Below are positions 18,046 through 26,658 of a DNA stretch of 64,000 bases, piece after piece. The notes beneath the pieces were generated by a model. That model saw nothing but the letters and a program-made list of their open reading frames with translations, did not search any database and had not been told where the DNA came from. The position numbers were made by a program, and so were the translations under genes. The first letter of the stretch is position 1. Every line of letters begins with the position of its first letter. Where the stretch lies: assembly GCA_035315185.1 (NCBI GenBank), contig DATFYE010000145.1:16416-80415 (forward strand). Reading direction: 5' to 3'. Source of the DNA: JADGQN01 sp035315185. GTDB taxonomy: Bacteria; Desulfobacterota; Syntrophorhabdia; Syntrophorhabdales; WCHB1-27.

Positions 18046-19350
18046 ATGGGGCTTCATAGAATGAGCATGGTCTTGTTGCAAGCTCTCACAGTAACATGCT
18101 TTTGCTCCCCCGCATTCGCAGAACCGCTCTCTCTTGCTGAGGGGCTGAAACTTGTCACGGCGGAGAACCGGTTGGTAAGGATACGGGAGCAGGAAGAGAA
18201 AACTTCTGAGGCCGATACACTGGTGGCCCGTGCAAGGCTTTTGCCCAACGCCTATGGAACGGTTGGCCAGAGTTACCTGAACCACCGTCCAACGGTGAGG
18301 TTGAGTAATCTTCAGGCACCTACCTCCCAGGACACGTACTATTCGTACAGCGCGGGTGTTCAGCAGCTGCTCTTTGACTTTTGGGGGACCCTTTCCCAGT
18401 ATGAAGCGAGTATCGCTCTCCTTGACACCAAGCGGCTGGATACCAAAAGGACAAGGAACATCGTTGCGCTTGATTTTGCGTCGCTCTATTTCGACGCTCT
18501 GGAATCGGAAAAGCTGATCGCAGTCGCAGAAAAGGAGAAGGAGAGCCTAGAGGGCCACCTGCAGGTTGCCCGAGACCTGTATCGGTCAGGCGTGATAACC
18601 AAGAACGACCTTCTGCAGGCGGAGGTGAAACTGTCTGACGCTAAACAGAAGCTGCTCACAGCGCAGAACCTCAGAAGGATTAACGGTGCGAGAATCAATA
18701 CCATGCTGGCCCGTCCGACCTCCGCGCCTGTTGAGCTTATCGAGCCTGCCCCAGCCGTTTGGGAGGCGATTTCTCTTGAAGTCGCGGCTGATACGGCTGA
18801 GAAGGACAGGCCCGAAGTGCAGATGGTTGACACCACGCTCAAGGGGCTGGGGTTCGAGGAAACGGCGCGCAAATCGGAGTACTACCCGAGGTTTACTGCG
18901 CAGGGCGGGTATAACTATATGGAGAATCAGTATCAGGTATATGAGGGCATCTGGTCCCTCAATTTCCTCATGAGTATCAATTTCTTCAGCGGGGCCAGCA
19001 CCAAGGCCGAGTTGGACAAGATCAAGTCTCGCAGGATGACGTTGCTGATCCAGAGGAAAAAGCTCGTGGAGGATATCCGGCTGGAGCTCGAAAAGTATTA
19101 CCTCGATCTTGCAAACGCAAAGGAACGGATTGTCGTTACCAAGAGTGCGATCGCACAGTCTGAAGAGAATCTCAGGATCAATAAAGTCAGATATGCTGAA
19201 GGCGTCGGACTGGCATTGGATGTTACAGACGCCATTGCTCTGCAGGCCCTGGCAGAAACCAACTATTACAGGTCATTGTATGATTACTGCCGGTCGGAAG
19301 CTGGTTACATTTACGCAGTTGGAAAAGAATTGAGGGAAGCTTACCAATGA
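18046..19350 (+). CDS. TolC-family outer-membrane efflux protein
   Basis: 434 aa from ATG 18046, preceded by GAGGAGAAGG. A signal peptide ends FCSPAFAE. The remainder has the two long heptad-rich helical repeats of the TolC fold (about residues 35-220 and 240-425), with SAGVQQLLFDFW and SINFFSGASTKAELDK in the expected strand-helix positions. It would form the trimeric outer-membrane duct of a tripartite pump. The stop overlaps the start of the adaptor gene (ATGA), and an EmrB-type pump follows, so this is a complete efflux or secretion set. Confidence 0.92.
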   Translation: MGLHRMSMVLLQALTVTCFCSPAFAEPLSLAEGLKLVTAENRLVRIREQEEKTSEADTLVARARLLPNAYGTVGQSYLNHRPTVRLSNLQAPTSQDTYYSYSAGVQQLLFDFWGTLSQYEASIALLDTKRLDTKRTRNIVALDFASLYFDALESEKLIAVAEKEKESLEGHLQVARDLYRSGVITKNDLLQAEVKLSDAKQKLLTAQNLRRINGARINTMLARPTSAPVELIEPAPAVWEAISLEVAADTAEKDRPEVQMVDTTLKGLGFEETARKSEYYPRFTAQGGYNYMENQYQVYEGIWSLNFLMSINFFSGASTKAELDKIKSRRMTLLIQRKKLVEDIRLELEKYYLDLANAKERIVVTKSAIAQSEENLRINKVRYAEGVGLALDVTDAIALQALAETNYYRSLYDYCRSEAGYIYAVGKELREAYQ

Positions 19351-20435
19351 TGGAGAAAGTCGAAAATTTCCGCAATCACAGAAAAAAGTTGTTTATTGTC
19401 GTGGGCCTTATTATCGTGGGGGGCATTGTATCGGTGTTGCTCTACTGGAACTACAAGGCGACTCATATCAGCACCGATGATGCCTTTGTTGAGGGCAGAA
19501 TTCACAGCATTGCCTCGAAGGTTGCAGGCACGGTAAAAAAAGTCAATGTGCAGGATAATCAGTATATCAAGGCAGGTGAGACGCTGCTGGAGCTTGACAG
19601 CATCGATTTTGACGTCCGCGTCAATGAGGCATCTACTTCGCTTGATGCAGAGCGGCTGAAATTGAACGAGCAGGAGAGCAAGGCGGTGAAGGCTCAAAAA
19701 CAGATGGTTGAGATGGAGGCCCAGCTGAAAGCGACAAAGGCTGATCTAGCGGCAGAGGAAGCAAACCTTCAGCAGGCCAAAATGGATCTCAGCCGCTACG
19801 AAGGGCTGTACAAGCAGGATGCTGTCTCCAAGGAGAGGTACGAGCGGGTAACGACGGGTTTCAAGGTGAATGAAGCCCAGCTCGAGGCGGCACGAGCGCG
19901 GGTGAAGCGGGCAGAGGCTGCCATGGCCACGCAGGCAGCGCTCGTAAAACAGACGGAAAGCGCTGTGTCTACCCAGAAGGCCAAGATCAAGAACAAGGAG
20001 GCCATGCTTGCCCAGGCAGACCTGAATAGAACCTACACGAAAATCAATGCGCCGGCGGACGGGTACGTAACAAAAAAATCGGTCGAGGTGGGTAATCAGG
20101 TAAGCATAGGTATGCCCCTTCTCGCTGTTGTTCCGCTAGATGACATCTGGATCGTCGCAAACTACAAAGAAACCCAGCTCAAAAAGGTAAAGCGAGGTCA
20201 GAAAGTCTTGATAGAAGCGGACATGTATGGCGGTAGACGGTTCAAGGGGATCGTGGACAGTATTATGGCCGGAACCGGAACCATCTTCTCCCTCTTTCCC
20301 CCTGAGAATGCAACGGGTAATTACGTGAAGGTGGTTCAGCGCATACCAGTCAAGATAACGCTTGACAAAGAGTCCAACCGGGACCACGTCCTGCGGGTCG
20401 GCATGTCCGTCGTGCCAACCATAATCGTAGAGTAA
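19347..20435 (+). CDS. HlyD/EmrA-family membrane-fusion protein
   Basis: 362 aa. One N-terminal membrane anchor (LFIVVGLIIVGGIVSVLLYW), then a split lipoyl domain (ISTDDAFVEGRIHSIASKVA and later KINAPADGYVTKKSVEVGNQ), a long coiled-coil hairpin (about residues 90-215) and a beta-barrel domain ending VGMSVVPTI. EmrA-type adaptors link a DHA2 pump to TolC. It overlaps the tolC-like gene by 4 bases. A palindromic element separates it from the pump gene. Confidence 0.92.
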   Translation: MMEKVENFRNHRKKLFIVVGLIIVGGIVSVLLYWNYKATHISTDDAFVEGRIHSIASKVAGTVKKVNVQDNQYIKAGETLLELDSIDFDVRVNEASTSLDAERLKLNEQESKAVKAQKQMVEMEAQLKATKADLAAEEANLQQAKMDLSRYEGLYKQDAVSKERYERVTTGFKVNEAQLEAARARVKRAEAAMATQAALVKQTESAVSTQKAKIKNKEAMLAQADLNRTYTKINAPADGYVTKKSVEVGNQVSIGMPLLAVVPLDDIWIVANYKETQLKKVKRGQKVLIEADMYGGRRFKGIVDSIMAGTGTIFSLFPPENATGNYVKVVQRIPVKITLDKESNRDHVLRVGMSVVPTIIVE

Positions 20436-20475
20436 AGTGAGCAGTAATCAGTGAGCAGTGAGCAGTAATCGCCAA
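20436..20475. repeat. GTGAGCAGTAATCA short-word repeat
   Basis: Words GTGAGCAGTAATCA, GTGAGCAGTGAGCA and GTAATC repeat directly after the stop of the adaptor gene. It belongs to the same AGT/CAG word class seen around 30608 and 36050. Confidence 0.5.
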
Positions 20476-20517
20476 CTACCAACTGCCCGAATAATCAATT
20501 CACGGAAGGAGCCTTTG

Positions 20518-20647
20518 TGGCGGCAAAGTAAAAAGCTTCAGATGCTAGGCGCGCTCAAGTCCCGGGGAATGGAGGCGTGCCTTGTGGTACGTCGGAATGA
20601 CACGGGGCGCAGGCAACGACGCAGATGAACTTTTGACGAAGCCGCCA
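20518..20647. repeat. ~125-bp palindromic element, diverged copy C
   Basis: 130 bp with the family architecture and core (GGAGGCGTGCC...GGTACGTCGG, then GCAGGCAACGA) but different arms: TGGCGGC...TTCAGATGC and GCAGATGAACTTTTG...GCCGCCA. It lies inside the efflux operon and ends six bases before the emrB-like start, where no good ribosome binding site remains. Confidence 0.65.
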
Positions 20648-20652
20648 TCGTC

Positions 20653-22182
20653 ATGAATAAGTGGATCGTTGCTATCGTGGTCATGGTCCCCACGCTCATC
20701 GAGATCGTGGACATGTCTGTCGTGAACGTGGCCCTCGATCACATCAGGGGCAGCCTGTCTGCGGGCATTGACGAGTCCACGTGGACGATAACAACGTACC
20801 TCGTCTCCAATGCCATTATCATCCCGATTACGGGGTGGCTCAGCCGCCTATTAGGAAGGAAGGTATACCTTCTTTTCTCCATAACCCTGTTTACGGCAAG
20901 CTCCCTCCTTTGTGGTCTGGCATGGAATCTGGAAAGCCTCATCGTATTCAGGATTTTCCAGGGACTAGGTGGTGGCGCGCTTCAGCCGATTTCTCAGTCG
21001 ATTCTGCTCGAGACGTTTCCGCCTCGACAGCACGGGATAGCGATGGCATTTTTTGGTCTGGGTATTATGTTTGGACCTATTATCGGCCCTCTCATGGGTG
21101 GCTGGATAACCGACAACTGGTCCTGGCACTGGATTTTTTTTATCAATGTTCCCATCGGCGCCCTATCGCTTCTGCTCACCTTCCTTGTCATAAAAGACCC
21201 GCCTTATATGACGCGAATCAGAATGAAAATGGACTACTTCGGTCTTCTCTTTATTGTCGCTGGCCTCGGTTGCCTGCAAGTAGTTCTCGATAAAGGAGAG
21301 CGGGAGGACTGGTTTGCCTCGAACCTTATTATCTGGCTTTCAATAGTCGCTCTGGTCTCGCTTACACTCTTTGTTTTGACGGAACTCCGGGCAGAGGCAC
21401 CGGTGGTGAATTTAAGAATCTTCAGGAATGCCTCGTTTTCAGCAGGAAACACCATCATGTTTTTTGCGTTTTTCATCATGTTTTCCAGCATCGTGTTGCT
21501 GCCGCTCTACCTTCAAACGCTGATGGGCTATACGGCCACGCTTGCCGGCGTTGTTCTTGGTCCAGGTGGTTTTGCGACGGTAATCGCACTCCTGATCGGC
21601 GGCCCACTCGTGACCAAAGTCAACCCGAAGGGCATCCTTCTCTTCGGTATTCTCATGCTCTCATTGTCGGTATATCTGATGTCCGGGTTCAATCTTCTGG
21701 CAAGTTTTGAGGCCATAATGTGGCCCCGTATCCTTCTGGGTTTCGGCATGGGCTTCATCTTCATACCCCTCGTGAACCTGACGCTTTCCACCGTGCGAAA
21801 GGAGGACATGGCAAACGCAACCGCCATATTTAATCTCCTGCGAAACCTCGGCGGTAGCTTTGGTGTGGCGTTCGTGACAACGCTGCTCGCCCGGCGGGCA
21901 CAGTTTCATCAGGCACGTCTTGTTGACCACTTGACACCCTTTGACTTACCCTATCAATCCATGCTGCAGAAGGGGCGCGCCCTTTTAGGCGCTCATGGCC
22001 TGGGCGGCACGCTGGCGGATAAAGGCGTTCTTGGCTTGATGTACAAGGACCTCATAAGAGAAGCGACCATGCTCGCTTTCAATGATACCTTCTTTCTGTT
22101 AGGTATCATGGCCGTCTGCCTTCTCCCAATAGTCTATGTTCTAAGAAGAGGAGCGCAGACTGATCTCGGGCAGGTACACTAA
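20653..22182 (+). CDS. DHA2-family drug:H+ antiporter (EmrB-like)
   Basis: 509 aa with about 14 transmembrane segments, the DHA2 number. The MFS motif A region reads GWLSRLLGRKVYL, motif C-type glycine pairs occur in GLGIMFGPIIGPLMGGW, and DMSVVNVALDHI in helix 1 is the DHA2 signature with its acidic residue. It would exchange protons for hydrophobic substrates, passing them to the adaptor and TolC-like duct upstream. Start ATG 20653 lacks a clear ribosome binding site and lies just after palindromic copy C. Confidence 0.93.
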   Translation: MNKWIVAIVVMVPTLIEIVDMSVVNVALDHIRGSLSAGIDESTWTITTYLVSNAIIIPITGWLSRLLGRKVYLLFSITLFTASSLLCGLAWNLESLIVFRIFQGLGGGALQPISQSILLETFPPRQHGIAMAFFGLGIMFGPIIGPLMGGWITDNWSWHWIFFINVPIGALSLLLTFLVIKDPPYMTRIRMKMDYFGLLFIVAGLGCLQVVLDKGEREDWFASNLIIWLSIVALVSLTLFVLTELRAEAPVVNLRIFRNASFSAGNTIMFFAFFIMFSSIVLLPLYLQTLMGYTATLAGVVLGPGGFATVIALLIGGPLVTKVNPKGILLFGILMLSLSVYLMSGFNLLASFEAIMWPRILLGFGMGFIFIPLVNLTLSTVRKEDMANATAIFNLLRNLGGSFGVAFVTTLLARRAQFHQARLVDHLTPFDLPYQSMLQKGRALLGAHGLGGTLADKGVLGLMYKDLIREATMLAFNDTFFLLGIMAVCLLPIVYVLRRGAQTDLGQVH

Positions 22183-22191
22183 TAAAGACAG

Positions 22192-22335
22192 GTTACGAGT
22201 TACGAGTTGCAGGTTCCAGGTTAGAGAGTTAAGAATCGACAGAAAACGGTAAACCGAGACTGGATGGTAAATCTACCTAGCTCATGTGGAGCATAGCGTG
22301 GGTATCCTGCTGCGTCTTGACTCGTAACTCGTAAC
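22192..22335. repeat. GTTACGAGTTACGAGT inverted pair between convergent genes
   Basis: GTTACGAGTTACGAGT at 22192-22207 is matched by its exact reverse complement at 22320-22335, giving a 16-bp perfect stem with a ~110-base loop. The gap lies between the emrB-like gene and the convergent Moco oxidoreductase gene. It could end transcription from both sides. Confidence 0.65.
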
Positions 22336-22353
22336 GCGAAACCCGTAACGGTT

Positions 22354-23061
22354 TTAATTCTTTCTCAATCTGTTTTTCAGCACCGGTGCTTCCGAAGGAT
22401 AAATGGGGTTTGCCAGCGTCCACCAGCCCGGCTCTCTATTGCTGGTGAACTCGACGCGCGTCACAAACTTGCTGCCCTTGTAAGCAAGGTCATACGGAGA
22501 GACGACGCGCAGAGGAGCGCCATGATCGTGGGAGAGTGGCTTTCCGTTCATGGAAAGGGCAAGTAACCTTTCTTTGTTTGAATCAAGAAGTTCCTCGATC
22601 GAAAAGGACTCGACATAGTGGTCCAGGTTGCCGGCTGGAGAGCTCGTTTTGCCCAGAGAATGAAAAACTACGTATTTTGCCTCAGGCTTTGCTTTTACCT
22701 TTCTTATGATTTCACCAAAACGGAAACCACCCCATTGGATGTCTTTAACAGACCAGCCTTCCACGCAATGGAAATCTGAGGTCTGATGGACCTGGGGCAG
22801 ACTCTTAAGTTCGTTGTAAGACAACTTAAGCGGCTTTTCGACGAGCCCGTCTATCGTCAAAAAATAAGGCTCTTCGCGTTTGCTATCTGTCCAGCGGATC
22901 AGTCCTGCGCCCGGATCAAAGCGAAACGTATCCGCTTCCACGGTTCTGACCTGCAAGCTCTCGACGAATACTGCCCGCACCCATGACGGCAGGGCCACGA
23001 GAAAAGCAGCTCCGGCCCATAGCTTCAGGAACAACCTGCGCCTAATACCTGCATTGCTCAT
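22354..23061 (-). CDS. Tat-exported sulfite-oxidase-family Moco protein
   Basis: 235 aa from ATG 23061, with GGAGAGGG upstream; a 17-codon longer frame from 23112 exists but lacks a site. The N-terminus has a twin-arginine signal, RRRLFLKLWAG, followed by a hydrophobic run. The molybdenum-ligand cysteine is in TSDFHCVEGWSVKDIQWGG, typical of the sulfite oxidase/MsrP (YedY) fold. LSHDHGAPLRVVSPYDL is the second family hallmark. Substrate is unknown; no MsrQ or cytochrome partner adjoins. A metal-chaperone gene lies upstream on the same strand. Confidence 0.9.
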   Translation of the reverse strand: MSNAGIRRRLFLKLWAGAAFLVALPSWVRAVFVESLQVRTVEADTFRFDPGAGLIRWTDSKREEPYFLTIDGLVEKPLKLSYNELKSLPQVHQTSDFHCVEGWSVKDIQWGGFRFGEIIRKVKAKPEAKYVVFHSLGKTSSPAGNLDHYVESFSIEELLDSNKERLLALSMNGKPLSHDHGAPLRVVSPYDLAYKGSKFVTRVEFTSNREPGWWTLANPIYPSEAPVLKNRLRKN

Positions 23062-23139
23062 GTCCTGAGCCCTCTCCACCCATCTGCCGCGAGGATAATC
23101 TCCCCGCCTCATTGACTGCTCATGCTTACTGCTAACTCT

Positions 23140-23343
23140 TTACTTGCCTACGCTGTACCCCGCTGCCTCGACGGCCGCCTCAAGGTCTTCCCGCTTAACC
23201 GCTGACTCGTCGTACGTGACATTGGCGCTGCCGATTTTCACGTCGAGCCCGGAAATACCGGGAAGGGTCTCGAACGCCTTTTTAATGCGCATGACACAGT
23301 GTTGACAACTCATACCTTCAATCTTTATGGTTGCTTCCGCCAT
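23140..23343 (-). CDS. Heavy-metal-associated (CopZ-like) metallochaperone
   Basis: 67 aa, a single ferredoxin-like HMA domain. The metal site is IEGMSCQHCVMRI (MxCxxC), and the C-terminal AVEAAGYSV is typical. Such proteins carry Cu(I) or related soft metals to P-type ATPases or regulators. No ATPase or regulator is near. Confidence 0.93.
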   Translation of the reverse strand: MAEATIKIEGMSCQHCVMRIKKAFETLPGISGLDVKIGSANVTYDESAVKREDLEAAVEAAGYSVGK

Positions 23344-23361
23344 GATTCCTCCCTCCGAAAC

Positions 23362-23598
23362 AGTGGCCAGTGATCAGTAGCCGGTCATCAGTGTAACTGC
23401 CATCGACTTTCGCGTTTAGTAAAAATCACTATTCGGTATCTTTCCTTAAAGATAAGTTCGACCGAGGTTGTGTGCAAGAGAAACCAAAAACAGTGTTTAA
23501 CGTACGGTGCCCAGTGAAAAAGCGCCACTATTCTACCGCTAATGGCCGGCCGTATAACACCGGCCACTGATCACTGATCACTGGTCACTGGTCACTGT
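23362..23598. repeat. CACTGATCACTG word repeats flanking a 317-bp gap
   Basis: The gap between the metallochaperone gene and rmuC (divergent genes, 23344-23660) holds CAGTGGCCAGTGATCAGT near 23362 and ACTGATCACTGATCACTGG with TCACTGGTCACTG near 23565-23598, arranged as reverse complements. No open frame or RNA gene is recognised between them. Confidence 0.55.
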
Positions 23599-23660
23599 AT
23601 TTTTGCCGCATTTACAGGCGCTCCTGGAAAAAGGTAGAATAGCTCAGAACGGAGGCATGC

Positions 23661-24881
23661 ATGAATTGGATTCTGGTTGTGGTCTCTCTCGTAGCGGGTT
23701 TTGTTCTTGGCCTGGGTGCTGCCTTTTTGCTGCGTATGGTACAGGCGAAAACTGCTCGTGAGCTGGCCAGCGAACTCTTTCGTGAGAGTGAGGCGCAGCG
23801 CAAGGCCAATATAGACGCACTGGTAGAGAATGTGAAGGCCACCTTTGGCAGTTTGTCTCTTGACGCGCTTGGCAAATCAACCGACGAATTCCTCAAGCTG
23901 GCCCAACAGAAGCTTGAATCGGAGCGTGAGGTGGGGGCCAAGGAGCTCGACGCCAAAAAAGGACTCATCGACCAGCAACTCCAGAGGATGGCGACCGAGC
24001 TGGAGAGCGTGTCGCGACTTGTTACCACACTGGAGAAGGATAGAGTGGAGAAATTCGGAGAGCTGAGCAAGCACTTGAAGCTTGCCAGCGAGCATACGGC
24101 GACCCTGGCGCAGACCACGGCCATGTTGAGAGAGGCCCTTGCCAGCACAAAGGCGAGGGGCCAGTGGGGCGAGCGCATGGCTGAGGATATTCTTCGGCTG
24201 GCCGGTTTCATCGAAAGCGTTAATTACGTGAAACAAAAAACCATTGAGGGCGTGGGATCGAGGCCGGATTTTACGTTTCTCCTGCCCAAGGACCTGAGAC
24301 TGAATATGGATGTGAAGTTCCCCCTCGACAATTACGTGAGATTTCTTGAGGCCGCCTCAGACATGGAGAAGACAAAGTTTCGGGGTGACTTCCTGAAGGA
24401 CGTCAGGAGCAAGATAAGAGAGGTGACAACACGGGACTACATTAACCCGGAGCAGAATACGATCGATTATGTGCTCCTCTTCATACCTAATGAACAGATC
24501 TATGCCTTTATTTATGAACAGGACAGTCTGATCCTTGACGATAGTCTGCGAAGCAAGGTGCTTTTTGTCTCACCGCTCACGCTCTTTGCGGTGCTCGCGA
24601 TAATCCGGAAAGCAGTGGATTCCTTTGCGCTGGAGCAGACATCTAATGAGATCCTCTCCCTGTTGGGGACTTTTAAGAAGCAGTGGGATGAGTTCCATAA
24701 GAGATTTGAGGTCCTGGGAAAGCGGATTGAAGACGCCCAGAAAGAATACGAGGCGCTGACAACCACGCGCAGGCGGCAACTGGAAAAGCCACTCAACAGG
24801 ATAGAGGAGTTGAGGAACCAGCGGGGACTGCCTCCGGCCCTTGCAGGAGACGAGGAAGATACGAAACAGAACGGAGGCTAA
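23661..24881 (+). CDS. rmuC: DNA recombination protein RmuC
   Basis: 406 aa. An N-terminal membrane segment (WILVVVSLVAGFVLGLGAAFLL) is followed by a long coiled coil (about residues 30-165), then the conserved RmuC domain with KARGQWGERMAEDILRLAGF, RPDFTFLLP and NMDVKFPLDNYVRF, a restriction-nuclease-like fold. RmuC limits inversions at short inverted repeats in E. coli genetics, which is notable in a genome with many palindromes. It is monocistronic upstream of hrcA. Confidence 0.93.
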   Translation: MNWILVVVSLVAGFVLGLGAAFLLRMVQAKTARELASELFRESEAQRKANIDALVENVKATFGSLSLDALGKSTDEFLKLAQQKLESEREVGAKELDAKKGLIDQQLQRMATELESVSRLVTTLEKDRVEKFGELSKHLKLASEHTATLAQTTAMLREALASTKARGQWGERMAEDILRLAGFIESVNYVKQKTIEGVGSRPDFTFLLPKDLRLNMDVKFPLDNYVRFLEAASDMEKTKFRGDFLKDVRSKIREVTTRDYINPEQNTIDYVLLFIPNEQIYAFIYEQDSLILDDSLRSKVLFVSPLTLFAVLAIIRKAVDSFALEQTSNEILSLLGTFKKQWDEFHKRFEVLGKRIEDAQKEYEALTTTRRRQLEKPLNRIEELRNQRGLPPALAGDEEDTKQNGG

Positions 24882-24918
24882 GCCCTTGAAAAGCCGTGCG
24901 AAATGGGGCGGCAGCGGC

Positions 24919-24947
24919 TTGACAAAGCAGCGACGGATCGTTAAGTT
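24919..24947 (+). promoter_or_regulatory. Weak candidate promoter for hrcA-grpE-dnaJ
   Basis: TTGACA at 24919-24924 is a perfect -35, but the -10 at 17-bp spacing (TAAGTT) matches only three of six positions. No CIRCE repeat (TTAGCACTC and its complement) is visible between rmuC and hrcA. Confidence 0.3.
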
Positions 24948-24974
24948 ATTATAGGGGCGAGCGGGTCCTAGCAG

Positions 24975-26048
24975 GTGAAGTTTGCCGCAGTTTCAGCGGC
25001 CCTATACGGTGATCCTTTGGAAGCGTTGAACGAACGAGAAAACAAGATCCTGGAGCTTATTGTAACTTCCTATATTGTCTCTGCTGAGCCTGTCGGTTCG
25101 AGGACGCTGTCGAAGCTTCTGGGAAACCGGTGGAGCTCTGCGACCATCAGGAACATCATGTCAGACCTGGAAGAGCAAGGCTTCCTCTCCAAGCCTCACG
25201 TGGTGGCTGGAAGGATCCCAACGGGCAAGGCTTTCCGGTACTACGTGAACTGCCTGCTGGTGCCTCGCGGTCTGGGAAAAAACGAACTGCTAGTGCTTGA
25301 TGCGCTCTTCAAGCACCGGTACGCTTACACTGAAGAGGTCATGGAGGATGCATCCCGGGTACTTGCCAGTCTCGGTCAGTACGCGGGCATCGTGGTTGAG
25401 CCCAAGGTGAACACGATGTTCTTTAAGGAGATCGAGTTCGTGAAGCTTTCCGGGCAGAAGGTACTGGTTCTATTCGTGACATCGGCCGGCATGGTCCATT
25501 CAAGGCTGGTGACAACCGAGGAAAACCTGAGCCACGAGCTATTGCAGGGCATGAAGCAGTATATGGATGAACGGTGTGAGGGCATGCCTTTTTATGCGCT
25601 CAAGCAAGAGATTTATGAGGATATAAGACGCGACAAGGAGGCTTTCAGCGCTTTGATGCGAAAGGTGCTGGATGTTCTTGACACTATTGTCGAAAAAGAG
25701 GACCATCGGGAAGTCTATATAGAAGGCACTTCCACTATTATCGGTGTGCCTGAATTCTCGGATATCAGGCGCTTGAGAGACCTATTCCAGGCTTTTGAGA
25801 AGAAGGAAAAACTGCTCGGGCTTCTCGATCGAAGCCTCGAGGATGAAGGGATACATGTCATCATCGGTGCGGAAGCGGGTGTCCCGGAGATGCGTGATGT
25901 GAGTATCATCACGTCCATATATAGAATCGGCTCCAGGAACCGGGGCATACTGGGTGTGATGGGCCCGGTGAGGATGGACTACTCCAGGATCATCCCGATT
26001 GTTGACGAAACCGCGAAAATGGTGACAGAGCTTTTGAGTACGATGTGA
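24975..26048 (+). CDS. hrcA: Heat-inducible transcription repressor HrcA
   Basis: 357 aa from GTG 24975. The N-terminal winged helix reads LNERENKILELIVTSYIVSA, then EPVGSRTLSK and WSSATIRNIMSDLEEQGFL, the HrcA hallmark. The C-terminal GAF-like domain ends GVMGPVRMDYSRIIPIVDETA. HrcA binds CIRCE operators with GroEL assistance. Family members usually begin a few residues before LNERE, so a TTG start about 16 codons downstream is possible. First gene of hrcA-grpE-dnaJ. Confidence 0.92.
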   Translation: MKFAAVSAALYGDPLEALNERENKILELIVTSYIVSAEPVGSRTLSKLLGNRWSSATIRNIMSDLEEQGFLSKPHVVAGRIPTGKAFRYYVNCLLVPRGLGKNELLVLDALFKHRYAYTEEVMEDASRVLASLGQYAGIVVEPKVNTMFFKEIEFVKLSGQKVLVLFVTSAGMVHSRLVTTEENLSHELLQGMKQYMDERCEGMPFYALKQEIYEDIRRDKEAFSALMRKVLDVLDTIVEKEDHREVYIEGTSTIIGVPEFSDIRRLRDLFQAFEKKEKLLGLLDRSLEDEGIHVIIGAEAGVPEMRDVSIITSIYRIGSRNRGILGVMGPVRMDYSRIIPIVDETAKMVTELLSTM

Positions 26049-26056
26049 GGGTTAGC

Positions 26057-26644
26057 ATGGGAGATGATGGAGACGGCAAGAAGATAGAAGCAGAAGCTCC
26101 GGCTCACGAGGAAAAGGCTGCTGAGGCACATGAGGAGCACAAAAAGAAAAAGAAGAAGGAAGAGATCATAGACGAGTTGAAACAGAAGGTGGAAGAAAAG
26201 GAGAAAGAGCTAGGCGAACTGAGGGAGCGGCTCCTGTATCAGCAGGCTGATTTTGAGAATTTCAAGAAATTGAAAGCCAAAGAGAAGCAGGAGGTCTTGA
26301 AGTTCGGGAACGAAACCCTGGTTAAGGAACTGCTGCCCGTGATCGATAATCTGGAGAGGGCAATCCAGCACGGGTGCAAGGCTGAAGACTCGAAGGCTAT
26401 TGTGGAAGGAGTGGAGCTGACCCTGAACAGCTTCCTGAAGGTATTGGAGAAGTTCGGCGTGACAAGGGTAGACGCGCTGGAAAAGGAATTCGATCCCAAC
26501 GTTCACGAAGCGGTTGCTCAGGAAGCACGCGCAGATAAGGCTCCCGGAACCGTTGTCACTGAACTTCAGAAGGGCTATATCATGGATGGGAGGCTGCTGA
26601 GGCCTTCGATGGTCACCGTAGCAAAAAGCTCCGGAGAAGAATAA
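26057..26644 (+). CDS. grpE: Nucleotide exchange factor GrpE
   Basis: 195 aa from ATG 26057, with GAGG six bases upstream; an in-frame GTG at 26045 overlaps the hrcA stop but is poorly placed. A charged Glu/Lys-rich N-terminal helix (residues 10-70) leads to the conserved LLYQQADFENFKKLKAKEK, and the beta domain holds FDPNVHEAVAQE and TVVTELQKGYIMDGRLLRP. GrpE dimers release ADP from DnaK. No dnaK follows; dnaJ comes next. Confidence 0.94.
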   Translation: MGDDGDGKKIEAEAPAHEEKAAEAHEEHKKKKKKEEIIDELKQKVEEKEKELGELRERLLYQQADFENFKKLKAKEKQEVLKFGNETLVKELLPVIDNLERAIQHGCKAEDSKAIVEGVELTLNSFLKVLEKFGVTRVDALEKEFDPNVHEAVAQEARADKAPGTVVTELQKGYIMDGRLLRPSMVTVAKSSGEE

Positions 26645-26658
26645 GGCATTATAGGAAG

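Noticed and set aside
22191..23600. Possible CRISPR array suggested by regularly repeated words
   Set aside because: Repeats are short, unevenly spaced, without unique spacers of constant length, and no cas gene is present.
24882..24974. CIRCE or sigma-32 site upstream of hrcA
   Set aside because: No TTAGCACTC inverted repeat; a CTTGAAAA at 24885 has no CCCCAT-type -10 at proper spacing.
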